A stretch of DNA of 64,000 bases from Polytrichum commune. Taxonomy: Eukaryota; Streptophyta; Polytrichopsida; Polytrichales; Polytrichaceae. The position numbers were made by a program, and so were the translations under genes. The stretch covers positions 33,356,001 through 33,420,000 of the forward strand of contig OX485809.1 of NCBI GenBank assembly GCA_950295325.1, given 5' to 3'. Shown here one piece after another: positions 10,601 to 21,862 of the stretch. The stretch's first letter is position 1; each line of letters starts with the position of its first letter. The notes beneath the pieces are model-generated. The model worked only from the letters and a program-made list of their open reading frames with translations, ran no database searches and had not been told where the DNA came from.

Positions 10601-13227
10601 GACTACATGCTCAAGAATTGTTAGCTATTTTAAGCTCAAATGTCAAAATAATTGGTGAGAACCTATATGGTGATTTAAGAAAGAAAATCCTCAATTTGAC
10701 AATGAATAATATACTTACATGCACTCCAGAATATATGAAGACAATGGCTACATTGTCAACTTGGATCTGCTAGTCAGATTGTACTTACTGCATGTTTAAT
10801 ATCCTAGGAGTAGGATAATCAGAAGAAAAAAAAACAAAGTTTCTGTTTTAGGCCCACTTCCCTTATTGATGCCTTTCTGCATGAACTTTGGTGCCTGCTA
10901 ACAAGCCAGGCAACCCCACAGTCCTTTGGTCGAGCATTTACTCATCCCCATTAAGAGACACTTCTATTAATGGGATAGGTCTAAGTGGAAAAGCATAAGA
11001 TATTCTTCATACATTCAGCTATCATGTTGTTTTCTCAGCATCAAATACTCATTGTTGGAAGGGTGTATATATAAATATTTAACACACCATTAAACTGCCA
11101 TGTGTGGTGTCCATTACAGATTCAACTTTCACAATTGAACGTGTGTCCCAATGTTGGGCCCCCTGCCGCTCCTTTGTGCATATCGAATGACACGAGCAAC
11201 ATTTCGTTCGAAGACCGGGTGTGCAGTTGCCAACCTCAATGCCACGCTCCGCCAACCCTTGCTCCGCCCACTTCGGTTTCACCGGTAGTAATTGGTGTGG
11301 TGGCAGGTGGTGGGGGAGCCCTCCTGGTGGCCATTATCATCACGGCCGTTTTCTGTTGTTGGTGCTGTAAACGTAGGAAGCTCAACCAAATGGCTGTTGA
11401 CCAAAAGACATCTGTTGTGGAGCCTTTGAATTCAGGCTCACCCAATTCCACCTCCACAAAGTCCACAAAGACGTCGCAGAAGAGCATGAAGGCCAGCTAC
11501 AACGCGACATCTCAGGAGGTTGATGGTCCCTCCTCGGTTGTGTCCACAACCGGGTCTAAGGCTTCTGATGGGTATGTGTTTCTCCAATTTGAAATCAACC
11601 CTGCCTGAGTGATGTCCATGCTCTTTTGCATTTCTAGAGTAGTAACTGAGTCAGTGATGTCTTTTTTGTAAATAAGTTATATCAAATCCTGTGCTTGACA
11701 AGGTATAGTGCCATAACAAAAGAAACGTTATAATTTTTGCCTTTTTCCATGAAGAAGCCAAAAATTGTAATAACAAGTGCAGCATAATTGCCACTTTGAC
11801 ATATAAAACACTCTTCTTTATTAAGAATGTTTGGATTGCAGCGTAAGGTATGAGCAGCTACATTAGTAAGGTCACTGTGGAATGGTTAAGTGATAGCATT
11901 GAGGGGTGTCTATTAGACTCAAATAAAATGACCTGCTTATGCTTCAAGTAGGAAGTTCACTAGATATGTCATGAAAGTCACTATGTTCTGGCTAGTAATA
12001 ACCTTGCTCATGGTACACACAAGTACAACGTTCGATATGTAACAGAACTTCCTAACGCAGTTAGACTAAGGGCTAGAGGCCAACCGCCAAAGCGGATGCA
12101 ATGACATGCCTTAAGTTATGGCCCAATAAATTATTGCTGGCGACTAAACTTGGTGATATGATGGCTTTTCTTCAAACCAAATCAGGCAAACGCTGAGAGG
12201 ATCCAAAACTTTGAAAGCTCCTGCGTGGCCAGAGGGTGGTCAAAGTTTGAGCAGAGATTTACGGTGCTTCTCGCACGAAGAATTGAGCTCCGCTACGGGC
12301 AACTGGTCGAATGAGTCCATATTAGGGCAAGGAGCCTGCGGGAATGTGTACAAGGGGGACTTCGACGGATTGGTTATGGCCATCAAAAAACCTCATGAGG
12401 GGGTCGAAGTCGCGAGCGGTACGTTCGACCGGGAACTGGAGCTGCTGTCGAAGCTCAACCACAGATGCCTGGTGCGGCTACTCGGGTACTGCGAAGACGA
12501 GAGGGTACTCGTGTACGAGTTTATGGAGAATGGCACGTTGGAGGATTGTTTGCACCGGAACTTCCTGGGGAGGATCCTCACGTGGGAGGAAAGGTTAAAA
12601 ATCGCGGTGGGAGCGTCCCGGGGCCTCGAATACCTGCACGACTTTGCGGTGAATAAAATCATTCACGGGGACGTAAAACCGGCCAACATTTTGTTAGACG
12701 ACAGGCTTGAGGCCCATATCTCGGACTTTGGGCTTTCCCTGTGGCACAATGACCAGCAGGCGTCGTGCCTGTGGGCGAGCCGCATGGGAGGCACACCTGG
12801 CTACTTTGACCCCGAGTTTGCGAGCTTAGGCGCGTCCACGGCTGGCAGCGACGTGTACAGCTTCGGGGTCGTGTTGCTGGAGATTTTGAGTGGGCGGAAG
12901 GTGATTCAGGAGAACATGAACATCACCAACTGGGCCGCGAAGCTTTACGAGTCCGACGCGTCCCAGATCCTGGATCCGAATCTGGAGCGGCCGAGCGCCA
13001 TCGACTCGTTCGAAGGGATCATCAAACTCGCGCTGCAGTGTGTGCAGCCGGAGAATAGGTATCGCCCCCGGATGAAGGACGTGGCAACCTATTTGGATAG
13101 CGTGTTGTCCGAGTGGCAGAAATCGAGCCAGGCTACGCCCACCACCCGACATCCGAGCCGACGCAACCACCCACACCGGCCCTTGTCGCAATCTTCATTT
13201 GAAGATCAGTCTTATTCGAATCCGTGA
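4663..13227 (+). CDS. Receptor-like kinase with VWA-Cache (alpha2-delta-like) ectodomain
   Basis: Eight exons join in consistent phase: 4663-4849, 6232-6403, 7374-7551, 7724-7770, 8166-8388, 9306-9977, 11120-11571 and 12186-13227. All introns are GT-AG and the product is 990 residues. A signal peptide (about 1-32) is followed by a VWA domain (about 204-385) with MIDAS-like DGGYS at 211-215 and ITDG at 327-330. A Cache-like segment (about 395-465) contains RPYWSKPYPDDGG and TLIGVVGYDINLNEL. A Cys-rich stem precedes one membrane span at about 549-576. The kinase has GQGACGNV at 691-698, Lys711, Glu727, HGD at 804-806 and DFG at 824-826. HGD makes it a non-RD kinase. The kinase resembles CRINKLY4-like kinases. 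The order VWA, Cache, membrane span matches animal alpha2-delta subunits. It probably senses an extracellular ligand at the plasma membrane; the ligand is unknown. Only one MIDAS Ser is kept (Gly replaces the first). Confidence 0.9.
5765..6139 (-). mobile_element. MITE, TAAGGTAGAC family, in kinase intron 1
   Basis: About 375 bp related to six or seven other copies in this window. The outer ends are degenerate versions of TAAGGTAGACATGCC. Internal shared blocks include the complement of GACCTATATGACCA. It is non-coding and sits inside intron 1 (4850-6231). Confidence 0.65.
6450..6895 (+). repeat. Three tandem units of about 145-151 bp in kinase intron 2
   Basis: CACTTGCAGATATTG or a close variant recurs at 6454, 6599 and 6750. 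Each unit ends with GGAGATGTTGGTG followed by an AGAGGCTGTCAAT-like block. Every unit carries pyrimidine-rich tracts ending in CAG, which look like splice acceptors. The spliced model skips all of them. Confidence 0.75.
6957..7163. repeat. Foldback element in kinase intron 2
   Basis: CCACCCATAAAGTCCA at the left end is the inverted complement of TGGACTTTATGGGTGG at the right end, about 200 bp apart. An AT microsatellite lies just inside the right arm (about 7122-7140). It is probably a small non-autonomous DNA element. Confidence 0.6.
7908..7964. repeat. Small inverted repeat in kinase intron 4
   Basis: TAGGCACCCAA near 7909 and TTGGGTGCCTA near 7955 form an 11-bp perfect inverted repeat around a loop of roughly 30 nt. 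The sequence could fold as a hairpin in the pre-mRNA. Nothing suggests coding. Confidence 0.5.
8536..8870 (-). mobile_element. Degenerate MITE, TAAGGTAGAC family, in kinase intron 5
   Basis: An inverted, diverged copy of the element at 8897-9261, lying almost back to back with it. Shared blocks include GCAAATCCAAA and a CCACACCC-like end. The termini are decayed, so the limits are approximate. Confidence 0.45.
8897..9261 (+). mobile_element. MITE, TAAGGTAGAC family, in kinase intron 5
   Basis: Starts TAAGGTAGACGTCT and ends GGCATGTCTACCTTA, so its ends are inverted repeats of one another. Interior blocks (GTGCTCAAAATATGCTAACC, CACGATTTGGATTTGCTAA) recur in the other copies. It ends 44 bp before the acceptor of kinase exon 6. 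Confidence 0.75.
10031..10402 (+). mobile_element. MITE, TAAGGTAGAC family, in kinase intron 6
   Basis: Starts TAAGACATGCC and ends ATGTTTACCTTA. The interior matches the 8897-9261 copy (GATTTGGATTTGCTA, TTTCATATCCTACAAGAAG). It is non-coding. Confidence 0.7.
10516..10830 (+). mobile_element. Divergent MITE of the same family in kinase intron 6
   Basis: An older copy, recognised by ACATGTTCAAAGAAG, CATGCTCAAGAATTGTTAGC and AACCTATATGGTGATTTAAG in the same order as in better copies. Its ends cannot be fixed precisely. Confidence 0.45.
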
Positions 13228-15386
13228 GGATATTCAAGGATAGAAGATGGGTAGCTGAAGAGGGCGTTCGTGGATTTATAGAGGGTCTGGGAACGAGGGC
13301 GGGAGGCAGCTTAGTGAGTCCCGACTCGAAATTCGAGGGCGCTGAAGGGAACTGATCTTTTGAGCCCGGCCTGAAAGTCAGGCGTTTGTTTCTCCGTGGA
13401 TGTTCATTATTTGCCCACAAACGTTCCTTCCGTCTCCCAAAGTTCCTGAAAAATCAAAGAGCAAATCCAACCATGTTTCTACGAATAGGAGAAAGTTAGC
13501 TGAAGAGCACGTTCGTGGATTGGAGGATCCTGGAACGAACGAGGACGTGTCAAGGATTTTTAAATATTTTGTAACCCGAGAAGACGGCAGGGTCCGAGTG
13601 AAGTTACTGGACACAACCCATTTGAGTGCTCTCCCCTTTGAGCCATGTGATCGTGGAGATCAGCGACCTCCATGGAATCAAAGCGGGGGAAATCACCCTC
13701 CAATCTGGGAATGCCACCTGAGGTGTCCGATGGTGATGACGTGTAACTTAGGTCTGGCATATCAAATGCTCACTCATACTCGAGACGCATACTGCTTCCT
13801 CGTGGTGAAGTATTACCACGAAATTCAGCTCCATCTCGTGATGATTTGTCTGTTGTTAAGCACAGGGCAAGTGATCAGCCCTCATTCTTCCTTAATGTAG
13901 AGTTGCAGGCAGAATTAACGAGGTCAAACAGCTAACTAGGTTTATGGGAAAGTAGAACTTGAAGTTATCTGTACTCGCCTTGTTCAGGGTGGAGAGCTAT
14001 CCGAGTAGTGTACTTTCAACTAGGTTAGACAATTATTGGTATGGACAGCAGTCTTCAATACAAGCATGGAGCATTTGTAGTTGTAGTTCTATAACCTGAT
14101 ATAAAACTCAAAGAATCGCAATCTGCTGTGACCTTGCAAATTGCAACTGGGACGCTTAGTGATTTGGTGGTGGCAGAGGCCAATGAAAGTAAATATGGGG
14201 CCTGCTGTCAACTTTGGGGTGCTAACGGATAAGGCCCCTTTCTAATAGAGCTCAATGCTGCATACTTAGAGAATTTGATACTTGGATTTGACAACCTTTC
14301 ATCCGCAGCTCATATTACCGAAAGCTTTACCATCCTCAAGCTTTTAAAATTTTGATCAAGTGTAAAGTAGCCATGCTCAAAGAGAGATAGATATCAAGGA
14401 GGGAGTGGTACTAACCACAGGAGAATTCCTCCCTGCTCATTCAAAACAACACAAGCAAAAGATCATTGTCCAACCACAATAGCTCGACTATCAAGACCAG
14501 TCATGACAAACTACCGTGGTAAGCAAGTGTTACTTGAAAAAATATTTTCAATAGTCCACTCAAGAATGCTGTCATTAAAAGGAATTTGATCAGAAGTCTA
14601 TTGACCAACAGTAAATCTCCTGCTAACTTATGCTGTGAAGAGCAAAAGAAATGTGGTACTGGTACAGAGAAGTTCATTAACATATAGATAAGAGGATGAG
14701 AGAAACAAAGATGATCATTGTAGCTTACAAACGCACATTGACAGTTCTATGTTGGTTGATAGTCACGTTTTGAACTTCTGTCTCACGCTAATATAAAGAA
14801 ATGAAAACGCAAGAACTGTTTTGATGCCACACGATTGATTATGGTACATTGTTATTTCAAATATTAGTTTATGTTTGTTTACAGAGTTTAGTCATCTAGC
14901 AGAACCAGAAAGTTCTGCACAGAGATGATCAAGTGGATTTATTAGGGATTTGAGTAGGTTGTGGATAATATGAACAGGTAGGAAGATGCAGTGTCAATCG
15001 AATATTCATCAAGGTCTTACTATCAAATCTGCATCCACTTCACGTAAAGCCAACCATGAAGCATACCAGAAATGATGCCTTGATCCATTTGTATTACATA
15101 CATTCAGTCAGCCTTGAATCATGCGTGACCCATCCTACAGAGCCTGTCATGGCCTGCCTGCTATCTGAGAAGCACACAACACGACTATATGTGCATGACC
15201 TGAAAATATCGAAAAATTAGAACATGAAAGTGCAATTTATATCAGTATGCAGAGTAGCCAGGTATCAAGAATAATTTCATCAGAGTGATTCACCTTCACC
15301 CTGGAAATTTCAGTTTATATACAACTTCATTTGCCCCACTTTGCTTACCTTGTTATATCATTTTAATGATCAAAATTAGCAGGGTA
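13228..15386. other. Intergenic region between kinase and F-box genes
   Basis: Holds the kinase 3' flank and, on the other side, the F-box 3' flank. A diverged direct duplication (GTAGCTGAAGAGGGCGTTCG near 13250 and TTAGCTGAAGAGCACGTTCG near 13497) is the only structure I see. The 166-codon frame at 13400-13900 overlaps it and has no recognisable domain, so I do not call a gene. Confidence 0.5.
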
Positions 15387-16886
15387 TTATTTTGGATGAG
15401 AAAATGGACACGAGCAGATCCAATCCTTGGAAACATGGAGTGCTTTCCATGACCGGAGTGCCATATCATACAGCACAAGCCTGGCAAGACCGGAGTTCTC
15501 AGGAAAGCCGTGGTGAGACAAAAGAATGTACTGCTTACAGTAGGAGGTTTTGATGCCTTGTTTCGTCATGGGAGGATTCAGAAACCCTTGCAAGCCGTAA
15601 GGCTCAAGGAACCATTCCAAAATACTTGCTGGCATGCAATCCACTTCAACCCATTCATAGCCCGTCTGCTCAAACACCCAGACGCGCCGGTACTCATACT
15701 CCAACCAATTCAAGACCGGCCTGGCTGGAATGGCGGGCATGGCGGGCATGGGTGGCATGTCGGGCCGCACTTCGATCCACTCGTCGCCGCTCCGCCGATG
15801 TCGAAACTGGTTCACCCATCTCTGTTCGTGGCTGCGGGTAGTCTCAACTTCTATACCTGTCAACTGGAACTCCCAGACACGAAGGACACTCTTGTCGTCA
15901 AGGGTCATGTCGCACAGGATGCTGTTCCACTCGCCAAGCCCTTTCAGACGCGCATTGGCGTGAGGCGCTCGTGCAAGCACATTCCAAACATCATGTTCGA
16001 AATCGTAAGCAAATAAGGGTTGGAGTGTCACGGGGAGCTTAAGAGTCTCCCGCTTGATGTACATGACGCCATCGCAGTAAGCGTGATCCTCTCCGTCGTC
16101 GCCCGGTCCGGCAGGGCTATCTGATTTCCGCGTCCATGTTCCAGTCGAGGAATCGTACACATCCGTAATACCCATAAGGGAGTGGTCAATACTACCGTCC
16201 TGACCCCAACACACCATCACCTTGTAAGATCCCGTCAGTTTGTCCACCGCTAGCATTGACGAACACGAATACGCAGATAAGCTCGACTTGGACTGCAAGG
16301 GAGGCAGCCTGCGGAAGACCTTGGTGTGCATGTTGAAGACTGTGCCCCGAATGCAATTCTCATATGTACCTGTATACACTATTCCCTGCGCCACCGACGT
16401 GCACGGTTGTTGGAACGCAAACGGAGGCAGCGGCTGCAACGCCCATTGCGAGGCGGCCGTCGTAGTATCCTGCACCAGCATCGCTTGATGGCATCCTCGG
16501 TCGCCGTGGAGAACAAAATAGATTTTGGGGAGCGATGTTTTCGACCATTTCTCCAGAAACGAGCGGTTCCATCCTAATGCTTTCCACTTCTTGCACACGC
16601 TGAGGGCTCGGTAAAACACGTGCAGCGGGAGGTTGGCCACCACCATCTCCTCCACGTTCACAAAGCGATGGAGCTCTCCCCACAGGGCAGGATCCATCTC
16701 ATCGTCGATGAAGCTAGGGTTGACAGAATACTCTGTTTGTAACACTGGCAATGCTGATGATGCCTTTGCATCAACAATGGTAGCCCATCTGCCCCATTTG
16801 CAGTGGAGCTTCTTTCTCTTTGGCTCAGCTTGCTGCTCGCTCGACAATACGGCTTCACTTACAGAGTGCTCATTGGGAGCCAACAT
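15387..16886 (-). CDS. F-box/kelch-repeat protein
   Basis: A single-exon protein of 499 residues, taking the ATG at 16886-16884; a GTG codon just upstream is not a plausible plant start. A basic patch (PKRKK, 22-26) precedes an F-box at about 65-114 (DPALWGELHRFVNVEEMVVA, then CKKWKALGWNRSFLEKW). F-box proteins bind SKP1 in SCF ubiquitin ligases and recruit a substrate through the C-terminal part. Here that part is a diverged kelch-like beta-propeller, with blocks such as YDSSTGTWTRKSDSPAGPGD and FAYDFEHDVWNVLARAPHAN. An odd low-complexity insert, MPPMPAMPAIPARP, lies near residue 390. Intronless F-box/kelch genes are large families in plants, so the substrate cannot be inferred. Confidence 0.85.
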   Translation of the reverse strand: MLAPNEHSVSEAVLSSEQQAEPKRKKLHCKWGRWATIVDAKASSALPVLQTEYSVNPSFIDDEMDPALWGELHRFVNVEEMVVANLPLHVFYRALSVCKKWKALGWNRSFLEKWSKTSLPKIYFVLHGDRGCHQAMLVQDTTTAASQWALQPLPPFAFQQPCTSVAQGIVYTGTYENCIRGTVFNMHTKVFRRLPPLQSKSSLSAYSCSSMLAVDKLTGSYKVMVCWGQDGSIDHSLMGITDVYDSSTGTWTRKSDSPAGPGDDGEDHAYCDGVMYIKRETLKLPVTLQPLFAYDFEHDVWNVLARAPHANARLKGLGEWNSILCDMTLDDKSVLRVWEFQLTGIEVETTRSHEQRWVNQFRHRRSGDEWIEVRPDMPPMPAMPAIPARPVLNWLEYEYRRVWVFEQTGYEWVEVDCMPASILEWFLEPYGLQGFLNPPMTKQGIKTSYCKQYILLSHHGFPENSGLARLVLYDMALRSWKALHVSKDWICSCPFSHPK

Positions 16887-16929
16887 CACAACCAGCTGTG
16901 CAATTCAAAAGTGGGCACTGCAATGACAA

Positions 16930-17610
16930 ATCGCCAAACTTGTGACATTAGTCATACAACAGTGCAAGACACGCCGAGACACTTCGATGCTGCAAAAGCT
17001 ACTGTACCAATTCGATTTCTGCTCCTGAAAATAACCCTAATCGCTCCCACGAAATCTAGTCCATACTCTCAGTACAGATTGCACGATTGAGGTCATTTCC
17101 TAGGACTTGTGTGTTGTCATGCCAATTGTGAACGCAAAGATTGTTTGCACTGCAACAAGATCTCGATTACACAACCAACCTTGCTAACGACAATCAGTAC
17201 AGTAGGCTACACCGCATTGTATCACACAGCAAGAAACTTCAACACTGCGACAGCTACTAATTGGAATTCCTCCTACTGAAAAGCCCTAATCTCTAGCATA
17301 AAATGCAGCTCAAACTCTCAGTACAGATTGCACAATTGAGATGGTTTCCTATAGCTTGTGTGTTGTCCATGCCAATGGGATACAAAAATTGTCTGCAGGG
17401 CAACAACAACTCGGTTACACGGCCAACCGTTCTGACAACAATCAGCACAGTACGCTACTCAGCATTATATCACAACTCCAATGCTACAACAGATACTAAT
17501 TCGATTTCCTCTACTGAGAAACCCTAATCGCTTCTTTAAAATCCAAAATTTTAAATATATGTACAGATTGCACACTTCAGATCATTTCCGATGGCTTGCA
17601 GATGTCCATG
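16930..17610. repeat. About 245-bp tandem repeats upstream of the F-box gene
   Basis: GTACAGATTGCAC recurs at about 17072, 17321 and 17561. Around it recur CTACTAATT(C/G)GAATT-like, TACTGA(A/G)AA and CCCTAATC blocks. About two and a half to three units lie directly upstream of the F-box start, so they cover its likely promoter and leader. Nothing indicates coding. Confidence 0.75.
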
Positions 17611-20600
17611 CCAACTTCTGAACAAGCGGAAATGAAATTGGAAGCGCCACAGACACAAGTGAGACTACAACACTGTGCTATGCTCCCAGTACCAAGCTGG
17701 ATAAGAACACTCGGCGAGAGTAAGAGCAAACTAAAGGAGATGTCTAAAAATAACGAAAGAGGTGCACACAGATGGAACATGCACCTTATCTGGTGATAAT
17801 GTTGACAAGGAGAAAAAGTCGAGTTGTTGTTGTTGCCTGCTCCGAGGGACTCTACCATGAATCGAATGACTTTGCCGGCATTTGCTGGATCCTTGGCAAC
17901 CTATACAGATTCCACAGCAAGAGGTGGAACATCAAACCTTGGAGCTGGAAGGGGAGGCTTAAAAGAAATTAAAGGCTCACGACCACATTGCTGTGATTTA
18001 CACTTTGGAATGTCTCAAAGTAAATGAACAAATAGATTAGGGTTAGGTGTTCACATGTCCATTTCAGTTTCCGGTCACACAAGTGGGGTCAAGTCTTCTC
18101 CTTTCTTTGCAGATTCCATTCACTGAGTCGGTAACTACAGGAAGCACACCAGATTTCCCTCAAATGTAAGAAATGTAACATTTGTTGGGCAGAGTCAATT
18201 GAGCACCAACAACTTGGGAAAACTAATGTGATAAGAAGGAGAACTCACAGCAAAATGCACTCCTACTTCTATAAGCACGCCCGAACGCAATATTGACCGA
18301 TGACGTTGTCCTGCCAATTAATTCAGAGCACAGATAGCCAGCCAAATACATCCACCACGTTCCAAGTTTCGTAAGCAAGTAACCAGAACGTGGCCACGAA
18401 TCCTTGCGTACATCGCATCACGAGACATCCTTACTGCTTAAGTCTTAACCCCACCTGAGCTCCCTACATTGCGAACAGGGCTCACAGTTTCCAATAAGAT
18501 GCATCATTACAGACGCGAACTGCCCACAGCTGCATAGATAGATTGCTTCCGACATCCTAAGGAAAGTCGTGAGGTGATTGCCACAAAGTTTTGTTTTTGT
18601 TGCAATCGATTGGTGCTGTACAGTGGCAGCTTCCATTGCACTCGTGTCACTAATTCTAGCAGGTTTGCTACCTTTCTATCGACTGCTAAACTGAAAGTGA
18701 GGGGACGTTATTAGTTAAGTTGTGACAATAATGCAGGAGTGTGAATCAAATGTCCCAATTTGACATGAGCAGCAACAGAATCATCACCGAACAAGATATT
18801 CTGAATAACCAGGAGGCTGAACTTTTACAAACCACTTGTTTCTAACTCGCCACTACACTAATTATGAGAAATAATGTGGGCCACACTCTTGGGCTTATGA
18901 TTTCCAACAAAAACACCGGGGATAACACTGTGGGTGCACACTATCTATTTATCAACCCACATTATTTAACATCAGAGATCCACATTGTACATAACATTAC
19001 TCATGCTAGGGTACATGTTCCCTTTTCTATATGGGGCTATCTATCTTCCACCCAGATACATTCATGGTATCTTGGCTATCAAAATCTGGACTATTCACAT
19101 GCATTTTTTACTTGCATAGCTTGTACACCTAGCCCCACACGCCAGGCATGCAACCAAGTATAGTGGCAACAAGCTTGCAATTATTTTGATATTATTTTGG
19201 ACTCAGTTTTGGTTGGACATTCCCGAGGTAAGCCTAGTTGTTGGTCCACAAGCACACAATGAGTAGTATTGTTCATTGTGTGAAGGTGGCCCAACATTTC
19301 TCGACACTAAAGGTGCAATACTCGAGTGTTGAGTAATGTTATGTAGGATTCATTGCTTCTATTGGATTGAAAATAGTGTGCATTTGAAAGTCTTCACAAC
19401 GTTACTATGTACTAATTGGGATAATCAGTGTAGCGTTGCACGCTATTTTCATGCATCATGGTGTAGATTGTGGGCCACACTATGGGGATGTGAATTGTGT
19501 CACACTATACACATGCCCACAATTTTGCCATAATCAATGTAGTTGCCACCCATGGGCATGAGCATTGTGTGGACAAGTCTTTTGATATACTAATACATAT
19601 CAATGTCATGAAATGGTCAAAACAAATGTCTAGCAAACATGTGATTGATTTTCTATCATTGGTGACAACATTTCTACCAAAAGGAATAATAATAACCACT
19701 TCTGATAATCACCTTAACCATGTGACTTTGCCCAACAACCCATGGTGACCTTGCAAATCGTGACTTCAAAAATGAATAGACTTGATTGTGTGGTGTAGTG
19801 GATATTCTTTTTTTCCTTTTTGGTTTCATGAGACCAGATTGACCAAAATTTATATGATGATTTTTTTCCATAAGAACCAAAACTTGAAAAGTAATTTAAA
19901 AGGGGGGGGGGGGAGGCAAAAAATTCAATAGGGCAACGTGGTTTGGTTGGTCATTGCCAACTCTACATCAAATGGCACTATACACAACCTATGCCGCCAT
20001 CAACACATTAGCCTTATTAGTGCCCCTCTATTGACCTAAACCCCAACCTAAAGAAAGAATTGTAGCCTATTGTCAAAAATGAAATTTGGATAAAACATTA
20101 AAAAAAGTGGTCAAATGACATTCTTCATCGTGCATTGAAAAGCCAACATGCAAATTCTTCTAAAACCAAAAAATACATTGGTTGAGGTTGATTAAACAAC
20201 TCCATCCCCCATTCAAATAGCTTCAAAGTGTACCTGGTTCACTAGTGTACCCACCGCACCTCATGTCTACCAGCCAAGGGAGTTACATTTACTGGCATCA
20301 GATTTTATAATGTTTTTCTCTGCTCAAAACAAATAAACATCTCATGTTTCCATTTACTCAATATCCACTCCCATTTTTTAGTATTGCAGTTCTTCCACTA
20401 GACATCTCGTTACTGAAAAAAACATTTATACACTCTTATCATAACTCAATCAGTTGTCAATGGTTCAACTGTATCCTAAATGAGCATATTAGGTCACCTT
20501 TAATTCATCAATTCATCAATTCGTCAAATTAAATACCTGATCAAAATCCCTTTAGATGATCGTTTTGTACATGTACAGCTAGTATGGTGCCACCAGAATA

Positions 20601-20619
20601 TGAGCACCTTGAAGAGATC
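17611..20619. other. Gene-less stretch
   Basis: About 3 kb with no supported gene. Open frames are below 100 codons and carry no domain. A G run lies near 19903. The part nearest 17611 may still be F-box upstream sequence. Confidence 0.5.
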
Positions 20620-21181
20620 CACGGGTAGGTCACTCTAAGGCATTTTTGTGCACCACGTGCGGCTAGGGGTTTTTTTTGTTTTGGGGCTATTTACCTTCAA
20701 GGGCTGAATTAAAGCCTCCCTATAATTACTTAAATTTCAAAAATGGCCCATTTGTTTGCACCCTACCATTACTTATATTGTCCAAGTCACTGTAATTTTT
20801 TGTACTCTATATTCCTTTTAAGTAATAAAAGCTAATCTACTTCCTAACGCATTGACGAGTGTTAAGGGAAACTATGGAAACAAAGAAGGGTGCAAACAAT
20901 AATATCATTGCAAACAAAGTTATGAAGAAAACACATAGGAGACCATAGCAAACATACTAAACATACGTTCTAGGATCCTTATCTTCAGCCCCTATATTAA
21001 TTTTACAAAAAATAATGGCCCACATTTTATGTCCATCTAACTTATTTATAATGGGATTGTCTACATTTAATGGCCCCTTCATTATTTGGAATTCCTTTAT
21101 AATTTTTATTTCAAATGATTTAAATCCTCTCTATATTATGCCGCACGTCGTTTTTAAAATACACTAAGTGACCTACCCGTG
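20620..21181. mobile_element. Non-autonomous DNA transposon, CACGGG ends, 8-bp TSD
   Basis: The element begins CACGGGTAGGTCACT and ends with its exact complement, a 15-bp terminal inverted repeat. It is flanked by the perfect 8-bp duplication AAGAGATC (20612-20619 and 21182-21189). It is 562 bp and non-coding. An 8-bp duplication suggests a hAT-like element. The element at 34076-35674 has similar ends. Confidence 0.85.
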
Positions 21182-21731
21182 AAGAGATCAGAGAAACTAG
21201 ACTAATTGGCTGGGGATCTCCAATGTGGACCAATGAACGGGTAGTGCCGGCAGTTAGTTACAAGCTAGCCGGTTGATTTTGAGAATTTTCGAATGCAATT
21301 GGAAAGTTTAGGAAGGGGTTCCAGAAGAGGTTTACGGAAATGGGCCGATTAGAAAGAAAAAAAAATGTCGGCATTAAGGCAAGCTGCCCAAGAGTATCCA
21401 CAGCAAATTACTGATTGAAGAATTATTTTCACAGCGGGCAGCCGACCAAATATATATATTTTAGGTAATTTTTTCAATACTATGCATAGTTGGAGACTAT
21501 GCCTTGTTGGCTTGTGGTTTACGGTTACTTGATTCGTGCCACAACTTCCATTCCGCAGCGGTGGAGCTTTCATTTTCGTTTGCATTATGAGTTTTTTAGT
21601 TCTAGAATTGTTGGATTGTTGAATGACAATAGCTTCAAGAGGTTTTCGTTGTTGTTGCTCTACGAAACTGTGAGGTATTGTATTTACAGTGAGACAAAAA
21701 TATTGTTTGAGAGAATACCGGCAGTGCACAA

Positions 21732-21862
21732 CACTCGTCCATTTCATCGCATCTCGTGTTATCACATTCGTCCATTTCATCGCATCTCATGTTATCATAC
21801 TCGTCCACTTCATCGCATCTCGTGTTATCACACTCGTCCACTTCATCGCATCTCCCAAGCTT
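21732..21862 (+). repeat. 33-bp minisatellite, four units
   Basis: TCGTCCA(T/C)TTCATCGCATCT recurs at 21735, 21768, 21801 and 21834 with an exact 33-bp period. Without spacers of other sequence it is an ordinary minisatellite. It lies within a segment bounded by two copies of GTAGTGCCGGCAGTTA (near 21241 and 21941). Confidence 0.85.

Noticed and set aside
13400-13900. A 166-codon open frame downstream of the receptor kinase
   Set aside because: No recognisable domain. It overlaps a diverged local duplication and has no supporting splice or start context.
15510-16926. Plus-strand open frames across the F-box gene
   Set aside because: Shadows of the 499-residue minus-strand F-box/kelch frame, which has the recognisable motifs.
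21732-21862. Regular 33-bp repeats considered as a CRISPR-like array
   Set aside because: The period is filled by the repeat itself with no unique spacers, and the genome is eukaryotic. It is a minisatellite.
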